Below are positions 32,900 to 41,804 of a stretch of DNA of 64,000 nucleotides, one piece after another. The notes under the pieces were generated by a model. The model was not told the origin of the DNA. It saw only the letters and a program-made list of their open reading frames with translations, and did no database searches. The DNA is from Actinomadura mexicana. Its GTDB lineage: Bacteria > Actinomycetota > Actinomycetes > Streptosporangiales > Streptosporangiaceae. Each line of letters opens with the position of its first letter. The stretch's first letter is position 1. The position numbers and the translations under genes are program-made. The stretch spans positions 124,001-188,000 of the forward strand of contig NZ_FZNP01000015.1 of assembly GCF_900188105.1 (NCBI RefSeq), read 5' to 3'.

Positions 32900-32917
32900 T
32901 TGTGAATACGCGCACAA
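32900..32917. promoter_or_regulatory. Rex-type operator overlapping the rex promoter
   Basis: On the minus strand TTGTGCGCGTATTCACAA fits TTGTG-n8-CACAA with one half-site variant. A promoter can be read as TTGTGC (-35, within the site), 17 bp, then TAGCCT (-10, plus-strand 32889-32894). Rex bound here would occlude the -35 and give autorepression of rex-hem. Confidence 0.8.
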
Positions 32918-33091
32918 AGTCGCCCCCCGGTTCGGCGGACCGCCCGCGCTCCGGATGATGCCCCGGAAAGGCGTCCATCAGGGGCTTTTCAGCATACGGG
33001 CGAAGCGCTGGGAAGCAGCCGGGTGTGACCAACCGGACATGCCCTGGCAGGCGGCATGGCCGGTGGCGGAGGGACGGTCCGGTGCGGGCGG

Positions 33092-33343
33092 CTAGCGCAG
33101 GTCCGCGATGGCCGCGCGCAGGCGGTCCTCGTCGACGCGCCAGAAGTCGTGCTGGACGCCGTTGATCAGTGTGACGGGGATCTGCTCCCAGTACTGCTCG
33201 GTGTCCTGCTCGGACCGCGTGATGTCGCGCTCCTCCCACGGCACGTCGAGGTCGCGGGCGACGCGCTCGATCACCGCGCGGGCGTCCTCGCACAGGTGGC
33301 AGCCGGGCTTGCCGAGCAGCGTGATCATGATGTCGGGCGCCAT
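33092..33343 (-). CDS. Glutaredoxin-like (DUF836) protein
   Basis: 83-aa thioredoxin-fold protein with the redox motif CHLC near residues 15-18 (LLGKPGCHLCEDARAV) and a cis-Pro segment IPVTLING. Probable thiol-disulfide exchange; partner unknown. ATG at 33343, one base after the stop of the upstream membrane gene, so it is co-transcribed with it. It precedes rex, separated by 235 bp that hold the Rex operator. Confidence 0.85.
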   Translation of the reverse strand: MAPDIMITLLGKPGCHLCEDARAVIERVARDLDVPWEERDITRSEQDTEQYWEQIPVTLINGVQHDFWRVDEDRLRAAIADLR

Positions 33344-33344
33344 G

Positions 33345-34721
33345 TCACCTCCCGGGGAACTCCGGCGCCGGGAGCGGCACCTTGGCGGGCCCGAGCTTCA
33401 GCTCGATCACGTTCGTGGCGATCACGTGGGTGCGCGACTCGGCCAGGAAGCGCTGCAGGTGCGGCTGGCGGCGGTGCGCGGCGAACGCGGCCTCGTCCCG
33501 GAACAGCTGGTAGAAGATCCGCTGCGTGGGGCCGCCGACCACCTCGTGGCAGGCGAAGACCAGCGTCTCGGGCTCGGTCACCAGCGCGGCCTTCACCAGG
33601 TCGGCGACGAGCCGGTCGAAGGCGTCCTCACGGCCGTCCAGCAGCGTGTAGACGGTGATCTGGCCGCACGCGTTCGCCAGTTCGCCGCCGAGCGCGCCCG
33701 GCTTGGCGAGGCCCGCGAGCGGGGACCGTTCGAGCGGGGCACGGTCGAGCGGGGCACGATCGAGCGGGGAACGATCGAGCGGAGACCGGTCGAGCGGTCC
33801 GCCGAGCGGGCCGTCCACCGTCGTGGGCCCGGCCGGGTCGGCCGGCGCGTGGTAGGCGGGCCGCTCCGGAATGCTGGTGTTCTCGGGGTAGCGCAGTTCC
33901 TCGGAGGCCGGCTCCGGGAAGCGCAGCTCGCCGCGCCGGGAGTCCGGGGGCGGGGTCGGGGCCGGGACGGGCTCGGCCTTGGCGGCCTGCGCGTAGCCCT
34001 GCTCCTCGTACCCCGTCGCGGGCTCGTCCCCGTACTCGTCGTAGCCCTCGCCGTCCTCGTCGTACACGGGGATCGTGCGCATCGAGCCGTACCAGACGAG
34101 GCCGGCGGCGGCGCCGAGCGCGATCACCGCGAGCGGGGCGGGCAGGAACCCGCGGGTCCCGCTCACCACCAGGACGCCCGCGAGGGCGACCAGCGCCACC
34201 GGGATGAGCAGCTCGGCGGCCTCCTGGTCGCGCTTGCTGGACAGCCACGCGGTCACACCGGTGCACCCCGCCAGCGCGAGCACGGCGACGACGTGCGCGC
34301 CGTCGACCAGCAGCAGCGGCAGCGCGTCGTAGGTGGCGCTCGGCTTCGGCAGGCTCTTGCCGAGCGAGCCCTTCAGCGGGTCCAGGATCAGGATCACGAT
34401 CGCGACGACCGTGTAGGAGATCGTGAACAGCCAGGCGGCGAACCGGACCTGCACGTACCGCGCGATCAGTTCGATCATGCCGAGCGCGAGCCACACCGGC
34501 CCGACCAGCGCGGCACCGAGTTCCATGACGCGAAAGAACGCGCCGTTGAAGCCCATCATGAAGCCGAGGCTCATGCACAGCAGCGCGAGCGTGAGTCCGA
34601 CCTGCGTGAACGACCAGGCGATCAGGTAGAGCAGCCGGTCCTTGTAGGCGCGCTGAACCAGCAACCCGGTGGCCGCCAAGGCACCAAGGGTCGCCAGCAA
34701 CGCGAGAAGAGCATCGACCAT
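33345..34721 (-). CDS. Polytopic membrane protein with a C-terminal antibiotic-biosynthesis-monooxygenase (ABM) type domain
   Basis: 458 aa. About seven hydrophobic helices occupy residues 1-220. A long Pro/Glu-rich linker follows, containing PLDRS/PLDRA pentapeptide repeats, then a ferredoxin-like ABM domain (QITVYTLLDGREDAFDRL ... IFYQLFRDEAAFAAHRRQPH). The pairing is unusual but the role is unknown. ATG at 34721. Divergent from the bldN-like gene across 134 bp. Confidence 0.75.
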   Translation of the reverse strand: MVDALLALLATLGALAATGLLVQRAYKDRLLYLIAWSFTQVGLTLALLCMSLGFMMGFNGAFFRVMELGAALVGPVWLALGMIELIARYVQVRFAAWLFTISYTVVAIVILILDPLKGSLGKSLPKPSATYDALPLLLVDGAHVVAVLALAGCTGVTAWLSSKRDQEAAELLIPVALVALAGVLVVSGTRGFLPAPLAVIALGAAAGLVWYGSMRTIPVYDEDGEGYDEYGDEPATGYEEQGYAQAAKAEPVPAPTPPPDSRRGELRFPEPASEELRYPENTSIPERPAYHAPADPAGPTTVDGPLGGPLDRSPLDRSPLDRAPLDRAPLERSPLAGLAKPGALGGELANACGQITVYTLLDGREDAFDRLVADLVKAALVTEPETLVFACHEVVGGPTQRIFYQLFRDEAAFAAHRRQPHLQRFLAESRTHVIATNVIELKLGPAKVPLPAPEFPGR

Positions 34722-34855
34722 CGCGCACCCATGGTGCCCGATCCGGGGGGTCGACGGGTAACCGCGGTCAGGAAACGCACCATTGCCTCGCGTACCTTTC
34801 GGTATCTAAGGTGGCACTTCACGCCGGAGGTCGCGTACGCCCCGAGGAGAACTGC

Positions 34856-35509
34856 ATGAGCAGCTTGACCCTCGATGCCGGGGTAATCCCGCTTCCTCGC
34901 CATTCCCGAGGTCCTCTCGCGCGTCCGGCCGACCGCACCGCCGACCAGGCGTCCGAGCGGGCCGAGATGCTCAAGGCGCTGGTGCTGCGGGCGCGGGACG
35001 GTGACGCCGAGGCGTTCGGATCCCTCTACGACCACTACGTCGAGCTCGTCTACCGGTACGTCTACTACCGGGTCGGGACGCACCCGCTCGCCGAGGACCT
35101 CACCAGCGAGACGTTCCTGCGGGCGCTCCGCCGCATGTGCGACTTCCACTGGCAGGGCAAGGACTTCGGGGCCTGGCTGGTGACGATCGCCCGCAACCTG
35201 GTCACCGACCACTTCAAGTCCGGCCGCTACCGGCTGGAGGTCTGCACCGCCGAGCTGATCGAGCCGGACCGCCCGCAGGAGGGGCCGGAGCGGGCCGTCC
35301 TGGACGCGATGACCAACCGGACCCTGCTGCGGGCCGTCCGGCGGCTGAACTCCGAGCAGCAGGAATGCGTCGTGCTGCGCTTCCTGCACGGGCTGTCGGT
35401 CGCCGAGACCGCGCTGGTCATGGACAAGAAGCCGGGCGCGATCAAGGCGCTGCAGTATCGCGCGGTCCGCTCGCTGGCCCGTATGCTCCCCGACGACCTG
35501 CGCGGCTGA
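34856..35509 (+). CDS. bldN: BldN-type ECF RNA polymerase sigma factor
   Basis: 217-aa ECF sigma factor with region 2 (DAEAFGSLYDHYVELVYRYVYYRVG then AEDLTSETFLRALRR) and region 4 (LNSEQQECVVLRFLHGLSVAETALVMDK). Its place beside the rex-hem cluster and its sequence fit the Streptomyces BldN group, which controls aerial development. ATG at 34856 with GAGGAGA upstream. It has a 55-residue N-terminal extension, shorter than I recall for Streptomyces BldN. The name rests on similarity plus synteny, so it is moderately sure. Confidence 0.8.
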   Translation: MSSLTLDAGVIPLPRHSRGPLARPADRTADQASERAEMLKALVLRARDGDAEAFGSLYDHYVELVYRYVYYRVGTHPLAEDLTSETFLRALRRMCDFHWQGKDFGAWLVTIARNLVTDHFKSGRYRLEVCTAELIEPDRPQEGPERAVLDAMTNRTLLRAVRRLNSEQQECVVLRFLHGLSVAETALVMDKKPGAIKALQYRAVRSLARMLPDDLRG

Positions 35510-35620
35510 CCGGGTCACCGCGCCGGCCCGCGGAACCGCGAGGCCTCCGGATAGTTTATTGATGAACTTTCGGGCCGTAACCCGGCCCACCTTCCGATCG
35601 TTCAAGCGGGCAGGAGCACG

Positions 35621-35851
35621 TTGGCGCCACGAGTCCGCAAGGGAGCGGCCAGTGAGAACCCGGTGTTGACGAGGCGAGAGAAGATCGCAGAGCGGGGGAA
35701 CGCGCTGGCCCGGCTGCGGGAGAGCGCCGCGGGGCCGGACCCGCGCTTCCGCGCCGACCTGCGCGAGCGGCTGATGGCGGCCGCGAGCGACCGGAGTGAG
35801 GACTGTCGCAATCACGGCCGCGGGGACGGCCGCGGGGAGGCGGTTGACTAG
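35621..35851 (+). CDS. Small RsbN/DUF5667-like ORF lacking a membrane anchor
   Basis: 76 aa, TTG start at 35621 with AGGAG 5 bases upstream, directly downstream of the sigma gene where Streptomyces carries the anti-sigma gene rsbN. The piece PDPRFRADLRERLMAAA matches the segment that usually closes the cytoplasmic domain of such anti-sigma factors just before the membrane helix. Here the frame runs into Arg/Gly residues and stops. It is either a soluble short anti-sigma factor or a degraded one; an in-frame GTG at 35796 in another frame reads TVAITAAGTAAG, which could be a helix remnant. Confidence 0.5.
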   Translation: MAPRVRKGAASENPVLTRREKIAERGNALARLRESAAGPDPRFRADLRERLMAAASDRSEDCRNHGRGDGRGEAVD

Positions 35852-35861
35852 GCTTCGCCTC

Positions 35862-36752
35862 ATGCGGCGATTCTGGCAGCCCGAGTTCTGGGGCCGCGGC
35901 AGGGACGAGGACCACAAGAGCGCGGGTCAGGTGGCCGCCGCCGCGGCGGCGGAGTTCGCCCCGCTCCCGACCCCCGACCCCGCCGCGGCGGCGTTCTTCG
36001 ACGTCGACAACACGATGATGCGCGGCGCGTCCATCTACTACTTCGCGCGCGGCCTCGCCGCCCGCAAGCTGTTCACCATGCGCGACCTCGCCATGTTCGC
36101 CTGGGGGCAGGCCGCGTTCCGGCTGCGCGGCAGCGAGAACTCCGAGCACATCGGCAGCGCCAAGGAGGCCGCGCTCGCGTTCGTCGCCGGGCAGCGGGTC
36201 AACGCGATCGTCAAGCTGAGCGAGGAGATCTACGACGAGGTGATGGCCGACCGCATCTGGCACGGCACCCGCACCCTCGCCCTCCAGCACCTCGACTCCG
36301 GGCAGCAGGTGTGGCTCGTCACCGCCACGCCCGTCGAGGTCGCCCGGACGATCGCGCACCGGCTCGGCCTCACCGGCGCGCTCGGCACGGTCGCCGAGAC
36401 CCGCGAGGGCGTCTACACCGGCCGGCTCGTCGGGAACCTGCTGCACGGGCCGGCGAAGGCCGAGGCCGTGCGGGCCCTGGCCCAGCGCGAGGGGCTCGAC
36501 CTCGCGCGCTGCTCGGCCTACAGCGACTCGATCAACGACCTGCCGATGCTGACGGTCGTCGGCCACCCGCACGCCGTGAACCCGGACGCCGAGCTGCGCG
36601 CCCACGCCCGGGACCACGGCTGGCCGATCCACGACTTCCGCACGGGCCGCAAGGTCACGATGGTCGCGCTGCCCGCCGCCGCGGGCGCCGGGGCCATCGC
36701 GGGCAGCGTCGCGGCGGGCATCGCCCTCCGCCGCCACTACCGCACGAACTGA
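35862..36752 (+). CDS. HAD-IB family hydrolase (SerB-like phosphatase)
   Basis: 296-aa haloacid-dehalogenase-fold hydrolase. Motif I FFDVDNT (nucleophile Asp), motif II LVTATP, motif III region with GPAKAEAV, and motif IV SDSINDLPML are all in order. Homologues dephosphorylate small phosphoesters; the substrate is not assigned. I use the ATG at 35862; a GTG at 35796 would add 22 residues overlapping the previous ORF. A C-terminal hydrophobic Ala/Gly stretch may be a membrane tail. Confidence 0.88.
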   Translation: MRRFWQPEFWGRGRDEDHKSAGQVAAAAAAEFAPLPTPDPAAAAFFDVDNTMMRGASIYYFARGLAARKLFTMRDLAMFAWGQAAFRLRGSENSEHIGSAKEAALAFVAGQRVNAIVKLSEEIYDEVMADRIWHGTRTLALQHLDSGQQVWLVTATPVEVARTIAHRLGLTGALGTVAETREGVYTGRLVGNLLHGPAKAEAVRALAQREGLDLARCSAYSDSINDLPMLTVVGHPHAVNPDAELRAHARDHGWPIHDFRTGRKVTMVALPAAAGAGAIAGSVAAGIALRRHYRTN

Positions 36753-36826
36753 CCGCCGCCGCTCCGGACCGCCGACCGGAAAACGCGACCTATCGCGTCT
36801 TGCCGAACACGTCCTACCCTGTCCCC

Positions 36827-39800
36827 GTGAGCGTGGAGCTGAGGGTGCTGTCCGGGGTCACCTGCCGTGGGCGGGACGTGACGAGTCCGCGCCTGCGCGG
36901 GCTGCTCGCGCTCCTCGCGGGCGAGCCGCGGGCGGGCCTGTCCGTCGTCCGGCTGGTGGAGGGGCTCTGGCCGCAGGAGCGCCCGGAGAACCCGGCCAAG
37001 GCGCTCCAGGTCGTCGTGTCCCGGGCGAGGTCGCAGCTGGGCGCGGACGTCGTCGCCAGCACGCCGACCGGGTACCGCATCGGCCTGGACGAGTCCGCGG
37101 TGGACGCCTCCGCGGTGCTGCTCGCCGCCTCCGCGAGCGCGCGCCGCTCCCGCGACGGCGACCACGCGGGCGCGCTCTCGCACGCCGAGGCGGGAATGGC
37201 GCTCTGGGACGGGCCACCCGAACCGGACGGTGCGGACGATCCGGTGGCCGTCCTGCGCGCGGACCGGATCTCGACCTACTGGACGCTGGCGCGAGCCCGC
37301 GCCCTGGCCCTCGCGCGGCTCGGTCGGCACACGGAGGGCTTCGAGGCGCTCGCCCGCGCCGCCCGGGAGTACCGGCGCGACGAGGAGGTGCTCGCGGAAC
37401 TCCTGCGGTGCGAGGCCGCGACGGCCGGGCCGTCGGCGGCGCTGGCCCGGTACGAGTCCTACCGGCGATCGCTGCGCGACGAGCTGGGCACCGACCCGGG
37501 AGGCGCGCTCCAGCGCGTCCAGCGGCAGCTGCTCCAGGACGAGGCGCCCGCCGTCCGGCGCGGCGTGGCGCACGAGCCGAACCCGCTGGTCGGCCGGGCC
37601 GGGGACCTCGCCGCCGTCCTCGACCTCGTGCGCGCGTCCCGCGTCACCTCGATCGTCGGGGCGGGCGGGCTGGGCAAGACGCGGCTGGCGAACGCCGCCG
37701 CGCGGGAGGCGCCGCAGCGGGCGGTGCACTACGTCCCCCTCGCCGGCATCGCGCGGGACGAGGACGTGGCGGGCGAGGTCGCGTCCGTCCTCGGGGTCGG
37801 CGAGTCGCCGCGGGGCCGCGGACGCGCCGCCGGGCCCGCCGACCTCGTCTCGGCGATCGCCGAGGTGCTCGGGACCGGCTCCGTCCTGCTCGTCCTGGAC
37901 AACTGCGAGCACGTCGTCGAGGGCGCCGCCGCACTCGCCGGCGCGCTGGTGTCGATGACCCGGGACCTGCGGATCCTCACCACGAGCCGCGCGCCGCTCG
38001 GGCTGTCGTCGGAGTCGGTGTACCCGCTGCCCGCGCTGGACCCGCCGACGTCGGCCGAGCTGTTCCGCCAGCGGGCGCACGCGGCGCGTCCCGGCGCCGG
38101 CGTGCCCTCCGACGCGGTGGCGGAGCTGTGCCGCCACCTGGACGGGCTGCCGCTCGCGATCGAGCTGGCGGCTGCGCGCGTCCGCGTCATGTCCGTGCCC
38201 GAGATCGCCCGCGGCCTGGACGACCGGTTCGCCCTGCTGCGGGGGAACGCGCGCGACGCGCCGTCCCGGCACCGGACCATGCGCGCGGTCGTGGACTGGA
38301 GCTGGAACCTGCTCTCCCCGTCCGGCCGGGCGGCGATGCGGTCGCTGTCGGTCTTCCCGGCGGGTTTCACCGCGGACTCGGCACGCCACGTCCTGGGCGG
38401 CGACGTTCCCGGCGGCGACGCGCTGGAGACTTTGGAGGACCTCGTCGGCCAGTCCCTCCTGGAACCCGCGGAGGGCGGCCCCGGGACCCGCTTCCGGATG
38501 CTGGAGAGCGTCCGCGAGTTCAGCGCGGCCCACCGGGAGGCCGAAGGCGAGACGGACCGCGCGGTGGGCGGCCTGCTCGCGTGGGCGCGGGAGTTCGGCG
38601 CGGCGCACCACGAGGCGCTGTTCGGCGCCGAGCCGTTCGCACCCGTGGAGCGCGTGCGGATCGAGCAGGACAACCTCCAGCAGGCGCTCCGCCACGGCCT
38701 CGCCCGCGGCGACGGCCCGGCCGTCGCGGCGGTGACCGCCGTCCTCGGCGGGGTGTGGGCGCTGGAGGCGGGCTACAGCCGGCTGCTCGTCCTCGCGGAG
38801 GAGACCGCCGGGCTCCTGAGCCGCTACCGCCCCGGTCCCGGGGACGTCGAGATCACGCGGGCGGCACTGGCCCTCAGCGTGCTCGCGACGGTCCTGTTCC
38901 AGGGGCCGCAGGCGACCCGCGCGCTCGTCGCGCTGCGCCGTCTCCCGCCCGCGCCCGCGGCCGGGCTCGTGCCCTCGATGGCGACGGTGCTGGCGGCCCT
39001 GCCCGAGATCCTCGCCCCCGGCGGCTCCGCCCTGGACGAGATGTGCGCCCGGGACGAGCCGCTCACCGCCGCCGTCGCCAACTGCGCCGCCGGATACCTG
39101 CGCGAACGCGACGGCGACCTGCCGGGGGCGCTCGCGGCGACCGAGTCGATGATCGGGTTGACCGGTGCGCCGGACATCCCGTGGTGCCGGCTGCTCGTCC
39201 ACTCGCGCCTCAGCGAACTGCTGATGCAACTCGACCAGGCCGACCGGGCCCTGCACCATCTGCGGATATCGCTCGGCCTGCTGGAGCGGTACGAGTGGCC
39301 CGACATGTTCGGGCTGATGTGGGCGCTCGCGTCAGGCCATCTGGCGCTCGGCGAGTACGACGAGGCCGAGCGGTGGCTCGACCGTTCGCTGGTCCACGGG
39401 CCCGACGAGTCCTTCGGCACGGCCGCCTTCCACCTCGGGGCGCGCGCGGAGATCGCCCTCGTCCGCGGTGACGCCGACACCGGTCTGCGCCTCTGGCGGG
39501 AGGCGGTGCGGCGGCTCGCCGCCGAGGACGGCCCGATGCCGCTCACCGGCCTCGACCCGTGGACGCTGGAGGCCCACTGCGTCACCGCCGTCGCGCACGC
39601 CCGGCACGGGCGCGCCGCCCTCGTCGAGGACATCGTCGCCGGCCTCCCCGCCAAGCTGGCGGCGCTGGTCGAAGACCCGCCGTTCCCGATGCCCGCCTTC
39701 TACATGGACCTGCCGGTCACCGGCGGGCTGCTGCTCGCGCTCGCCATGGTCGACCTCGCCCGTCCCGGCACCCCGCCGAACGTCCGGACGCGGGCGGCCC

Positions 39801-39997
39801 GGGCGATCGCACTGGCGCAGCGCCTCCACCACATCCGCTCGTTCAAGGCGACCATGTCCACGGCGGCGATCAGCCGCGCCGCCGAGGACGCCGACGGGCC
39901 GGCGTACGCCGACGCGGTGTCGGAGTACGCCGGCCTGGGCCGCGCGGAGCTGCGGGCCGCCGCCCGCGGGCTCGCGCGCGAGTTCGGGCGGGGCTAG
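36827..39997 (+). CDS. AfsR/SARP-type regulator with NB-ARC ATPase and TPR-like region
   Basis: 1056 aa. N-terminal winged helix (1-90), bacterial transcriptional activation domain (about 95-240), NTPase with Walker A GAGGLGKT (278-285) and Walker B VLLVLDNCEH (354-362), a GLPLAIELAAAR helical segment, then a long helical-repeat tail. A large STAND-type activator, probably of its neighbours: the exporter, P450 and LtrA genes. GTG at 36827; TACCCT ends 6 bases upstream, so the message may be leaderless. Its stop shares CTAG with the convergent permease gene. Confidence 0.88.
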   Translation: MSVELRVLSGVTCRGRDVTSPRLRGLLALLAGEPRAGLSVVRLVEGLWPQERPENPAKALQVVVSRARSQLGADVVASTPTGYRIGLDESAVDASAVLLAASASARRSRDGDHAGALSHAEAGMALWDGPPEPDGADDPVAVLRADRISTYWTLARARALALARLGRHTEGFEALARAAREYRRDEEVLAELLRCEAATAGPSAALARYESYRRSLRDELGTDPGGALQRVQRQLLQDEAPAVRRGVAHEPNPLVGRAGDLAAVLDLVRASRVTSIVGAGGLGKTRLANAAAREAPQRAVHYVPLAGIARDEDVAGEVASVLGVGESPRGRGRAAGPADLVSAIAEVLGTGSVLLVLDNCEHVVEGAAALAGALVSMTRDLRILTTSRAPLGLSSESVYPLPALDPPTSAELFRQRAHAARPGAGVPSDAVAELCRHLDGLPLAIELAAARVRVMSVPEIARGLDDRFALLRGNARDAPSRHRTMRAVVDWSWNLLSPSGRAAMRSLSVFPAGFTADSARHVLGGDVPGGDALETLEDLVGQSLLEPAEGGPGTRFRMLESVREFSAAHREAEGETDRAVGGLLAWAREFGAAHHEALFGAEPFAPVERVRIEQDNLQQALRHGLARGDGPAVAAVTAVLGGVWALEAGYSRLLVLAEETAGLLSRYRPGPGDVEITRAALALSVLATVLFQGPQATRALVALRRLPPAPAAGLVPSMATVLAALPEILAPGGSALDEMCARDEPLTAAVANCAAGYLRERDGDLPGALAATESMIGLTGAPDIPWCRLLVHSRLSELLMQLDQADRALHHLRISLGLLERYEWPDMFGLMWALASGHLALGEYDEAERWLDRSLVHGPDESFGTAAFHLGARAEIALVRGDADTGLRLWREAVRRLAAEDGPMPLTGLDPWTLEAHCVTAVAHARHGRAALVEDIVAGLPAKLAALVEDPPFPMPAFYMDLPVTGGLLLALAMVDLARPGTPPNVRTRAARAIALAQRLHHIRSFKATMSTAAISRAAEDADGPAYADAVSEYAGLGRAELRAAARGLAREFGRG

Positions 39998-40779
39998 CGG
40001 GGCGCCTTCCGGTTGAACAGCACCTTGGAGTACACGTAGCCGGCGACGGCGAGGCCGACGCACCAGGCGACGGACAGCGCCGCGTCCCGCCCGCTCGGCG
40101 TGCCGGTCAGCAGCCCCCGCAGCGTCTCGATCATCGGGGTGAACGGCTGGTACTCGGCGAACCACCGGACCCCGGCCGGCATCTGCTCCGGCGGGACGAT
40201 CGTGCTGCCGACGAACGGCAGGAACTGAATGATCATCGGCGTGTTGCTCGCACCCTCCGGGTTCTTGGCCAGCAGCCCGAGCATGACGGCGAGCCAGGTC
40301 AGTGCGAACGTGAGCAGCACCAGCAGGCCGGCGGCCGCGAGCCAGTCCGCCGCGCCGCCGCTCGGCCGGAAGCCCATCGCGACCGCGACGGCGACGACGG
40401 CGGCCGTGCTCAGCAGCGTCTGGATCATGCTGCCCGCGACGTGCCCGGTGAGCAGCGACGACCGGGAGATCGCCATCGTCCGGAACCGGTCGACGATGCC
40501 CTCGGTCATGTCCACGCAGACCGAGACCGACGTCGCCATGCAGCCGGACGCGACGGCCATCAGGATGATCCCCGGCGCCACGTACTGGATGTAGTCGCCC
40601 TTGGCCGCGCCGCCGACGCCGTCGCCGAGCGCGTTGCCGAACACGCCGACGAACAGCAGCATGATCAGGATCGGCGTCATCATCCCGGCCATCGTCAGGG
40701 ACGGGTAGCGCAGCGCGTGCCGCAGGTTGCGGCGCAGCATCGTCGCGGAGTCGGCCGCCGCGTGCGGAAGCGCGGTCAT
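39994..40779 (-). CDS. ABC-2 type transporter permease (DrrB-like)
   Basis: 261 aa with six hydrophobic helices and the ABC-2 signature LAVMLGLLAKNPEGASN...IQFLPFVGSTIVPPEQMP. Forms an exporter with the upstream DrrA-like ATPase, whose stop overlaps its ATG at 40779 (ATGA). Such pairs export antibiotics or lipids. Confidence 0.9.
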   Translation of the reverse strand: MTALPHAAADSATMLRRNLRHALRYPSLTMAGMMTPILIMLLFVGVFGNALGDGVGGAAKGDYIQYVAPGIILMAVASGCMATSVSVCVDMTEGIVDRFRTMAISRSSLLTGHVAGSMIQTLLSTAAVVAVAVAMGFRPSGGAADWLAAAGLLVLLTFALTWLAVMLGLLAKNPEGASNTPMIIQFLPFVGSTIVPPEQMPAGVRWFAEYQPFTPMIETLRGLLTGTPSGRDAALSVAWCVGLAVAGYVYSKVLFNRKAPR

Positions 40780-41732
40780 CGCGAGGTCACCTTCTCGGGA
40801 GTCGTGCCGGTGAGGGCGAGGAAGACGTCGTCCAGATCGGGGGTGTGCACGGACAGCTCGCCGACCTCGACCGACGCCGCCTCCAGCCGTCCGAGCAGCG
40901 CCCGCAGGGAGGCGACGCCGCCGTCCCCGGGCACCTGGAGGGCGAGCGCGTCGTCGTCCCGCGTCACCGAGCCGAGGGTGCGCGCCGCCGCGTCGAGCGA
41001 CGCCAGGTCGGCGAACCGCAGCCGGACGTGCCCGCCCGGGACGAGCCGCTTCAGCTCGTCCGAGGTCCCCTCGGCGACCAGCCGGCCGCCGTCCAGCACC
41101 GCGATCCGGTCGGCGAGATGGTCGGCCTCCTCCAGGTACTGCGTCGTCAGGAAGATCGTCACACCGCCCCTGACCAGCCCGCGGATGATCTCCCACATGG
41201 TCCGGCGGCCGCGCGGGTCGAGCCCGGTCGTCGGCTCGTCCAGAAAGATGATCTGCGGGCCGCCGATCAGCGTCATCGCGATGTCGAGCCGCCGCCGCAT
41301 CCCGCCCGAGTAGGCGGCCGCCTTCCTGCCCGCCGCCTCCACCAGGTCGAACCGCTCCAGCATCGCGTCGGCGGCCCTCCGCCCGGCGGCCTTGCCGAGC
41401 CGGTGCAGGTCCGCCATCAGGATCAGGTTCTCCCGTCCCGTCAGCAGCCCGTCCACCGCCGAGTACTGACCGGTCACCCCGATCGCCCGGCGCACCCCGT
41501 CGGGGTCCCTGCGCAGGTCCCGCCCCGCGACGCTGACCTCGCCGCCGTCCGCGCGGATCAGCGTGGACAGGATGCGCACCGCCGTCGTCTTCCCCGCCCC
41601 GTTGGGCCCGAGCAGCGAGAAGACGGTCCCGCGCGGCACCTCGAAGTCGATCCCGTCGAGGACCGTCTTGTCCCCGAACGCCTTCCGCAGCCCGGACACC
41701 TGGATGGCCGTCTGCCGTGCCTCGATGTTCAT
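40776..41732 (-). CDS. ABC transporter ATP-binding protein (DrrA-like)
   Basis: 318 aa. Walker A GPNGAGKTT, signature YSGGMRRRLD, Walker B IIFLDEPTTGLD and H-loop region LTTQYLEEAD, followed by the DrrA-type C-terminal extension of about 90 residues. ATG at 41732. Daunorubicin-resistance family exporter; with the adjacent P450 and the large activator this suggests export of, or resistance to, a small secondary metabolite. Confidence 0.92.
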   Translation of the reverse strand: MNIEARQTAIQVSGLRKAFGDKTVLDGIDFEVPRGTVFSLLGPNGAGKTTAVRILSTLIRADGGEVSVAGRDLRRDPDGVRRAIGVTGQYSAVDGLLTGRENLILMADLHRLGKAAGRRAADAMLERFDLVEAAGRKAAAYSGGMRRRLDIAMTLIGGPQIIFLDEPTTGLDPRGRRTMWEIIRGLVRGGVTIFLTTQYLEEADHLADRIAVLDGGRLVAEGTSDELKRLVPGGHVRLRFADLASLDAAARTLGSVTRDDDALALQVPGDGGVASLRALLGRLEAASVEVGELSVHTPDLDDVFLALTGTTPEKVTSR

Positions 41733-41804
41733 GCCCCGAAGCGTGCGCGCCCCCGCCTTCAGGCCGCTTTCACCCCGGCTTCAGCCCGCCTGGCCGCCTG
41801 AAGG

